From positions 1-21,807 of the forward strand of contig CAZTZY010000054.1 in NCBI GenBank assembly GCA_964617765.1: a DNA stretch of 21,807 bases, written 5' to 3'. The DNA is from CAZTZY01 sp964617765 (GTDB lineage Bacteria; Pseudomonadota; Gammaproteobacteria; Pseudomonadales; DT-91). Made by a program: the position numbers and the translations under genes. Shown here piece after piece: positions 21,772-21,807 of this stretch (position 1 is the stretch's first letter; each line of letters begins with the position of its first letter). A model generated the notes under the pieces. The model was given only the letters and a program-made list of their open reading frames with translations. It did no database searches and was not told where the DNA came from.

Positions 21772-21807
21772 GCCCGCCCGAGAGGATTCGAACCTCTGAC
21801 CTCTGCC
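21770..21807 (-). tRNA. tRNA gene, 3' part (probably tRNA-Arg, CCG type)
   Basis: On the minus strand the window starts in the 3' strand of the anticodon stem (GGCAG). It continues with a variable loop AGGTC, T-stem AGAGG, T-loop TTCGAAT, T-stem CCTCT, acceptor strand CGGGCGG, discriminator G and an encoded CCA. The T-arm pairs perfectly. The anticodon lies beyond the window, so identity is by resemblance: GGCAGAGGTC and TCGGGCG-x-GCCA match recalled E. coli tRNA-Arg(CCG). That it is a tRNA is near certain; arginine is probable. Confidence 0.9.

Larger units (their letters stand above)
21064..21772 (-). repeat. Tandem ~170-bp repeat array downstream of the tRNA gene
   Basis: Four tandem units separate the tRNA from the cytochrome gene. 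Hairpin-to-hairpin spacing is 169, 170, 170 and 158 bp. From 21230 to 21646 the sequence is perfectly periodic at 170 bp. Read from the tRNA strand, each unit contains a GGCCAC-N6-GTGGCC terminator, a segment around TTGATTCAAGCTCTCGGG, a GGGGCG/CGCCCC-type stem, a GCAGC-AAA-GCTGC hairpin, and CGAATC-TAT-CCTCTCG. The last is the tRNA T-arm string CGAATCCTCTCG with a short insertion. E. coli tyrT has comparable downstream repeats bearing tRNA 3'-end pieces (rtT). Reading frames in the units shift by 2 nt per unit, so coding is unlikely. Confidence 0.9.

Noticed and set aside
21064..21772. CRISPR array
   Set aside because: Whole ~170-bp units are repeated, including what would be spacers. There is no 25-40-bp repeat alternating with unique spacers and no cas genes.
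21105..21797. Serial attachment sites from integrated elements at the tRNA 3' end
   Set aside because: T-arm copies are only 165-170 bp apart with no integrase or cargo, and the intervening sequence is itself repeated. Tandem duplication explains it better, although an ancient integration scar as origin is not excluded.

Overview
The window looks like chromosomal DNA of a free-living gammaproteobacterium. Gene order and protein sequences resemble the Cellvibrio/Saccharophagus/Pseudomonas side of the class. That placement is an inference from recalled homologues, not a database result. GC content is moderate. Several genes appear to use TTG or GTG starts, and an extended -10 element of the form TGCTAGAAT recurs.

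Region 1 (1-8183, minus strand) is the conserved gammaproteobacterial housekeeping cluster, transcribed right to left: nnrD/yjeF (NAD(P)HX repair), tsaE (tRNA t6A synthesis), amiB (cell-separation amidase), mutL (mismatch repair), miaA (tRNA i6A synthesis), hfq (sRNA chaperone) and hflX (ribosome-rescue GTPase). Most junctions abut or overlap. Internal promoters are likely before amiB and hfq. queG (epoxyqueuosine reductase, third tRNA-modification gene here) is divergent from nnrD across 63 bp.

Region 2 (9448-12355) holds an orphan methyl-accepting chemotaxis protein converging on a secreted DUF1329 protein.

Region 3 (12600-15000) is a ferrous-iron uptake operon: a Fur-box-like operator, feoA, feoB (620 aa, short form) and a 50-residue single-TM Cys-rich protein of the FeoB-associated type.

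Region 4 (15001-21041) is mixed: a 385-bp non-coding stretch, an orphan PAS-GAF hybrid histidine kinase, a DUF4345-like membrane protein, a TIGR02647-like small protein, a Na+/phosphate symporter with a PhoU-like tail, a short DksA/TraR zinc-finger protein divergent from it, and a cytochrome b561.

Region 5 (21064-21807) is the most unusual part. The window ends inside a minus-strand tRNA gene, probably tRNA-Arg. Directly downstream of it lie four tandem units of about 170 bp. Each unit has a copy of the same intrinsic terminator hairpin and a degenerate copy of the tRNA T-arm sequence. Two units are perfectly periodic. The layout recalls the tandem repeats with tRNA 3'-end segments downstream of E. 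coli tyrT (the rtT RNA/tpr locus), but next to a different tRNA.
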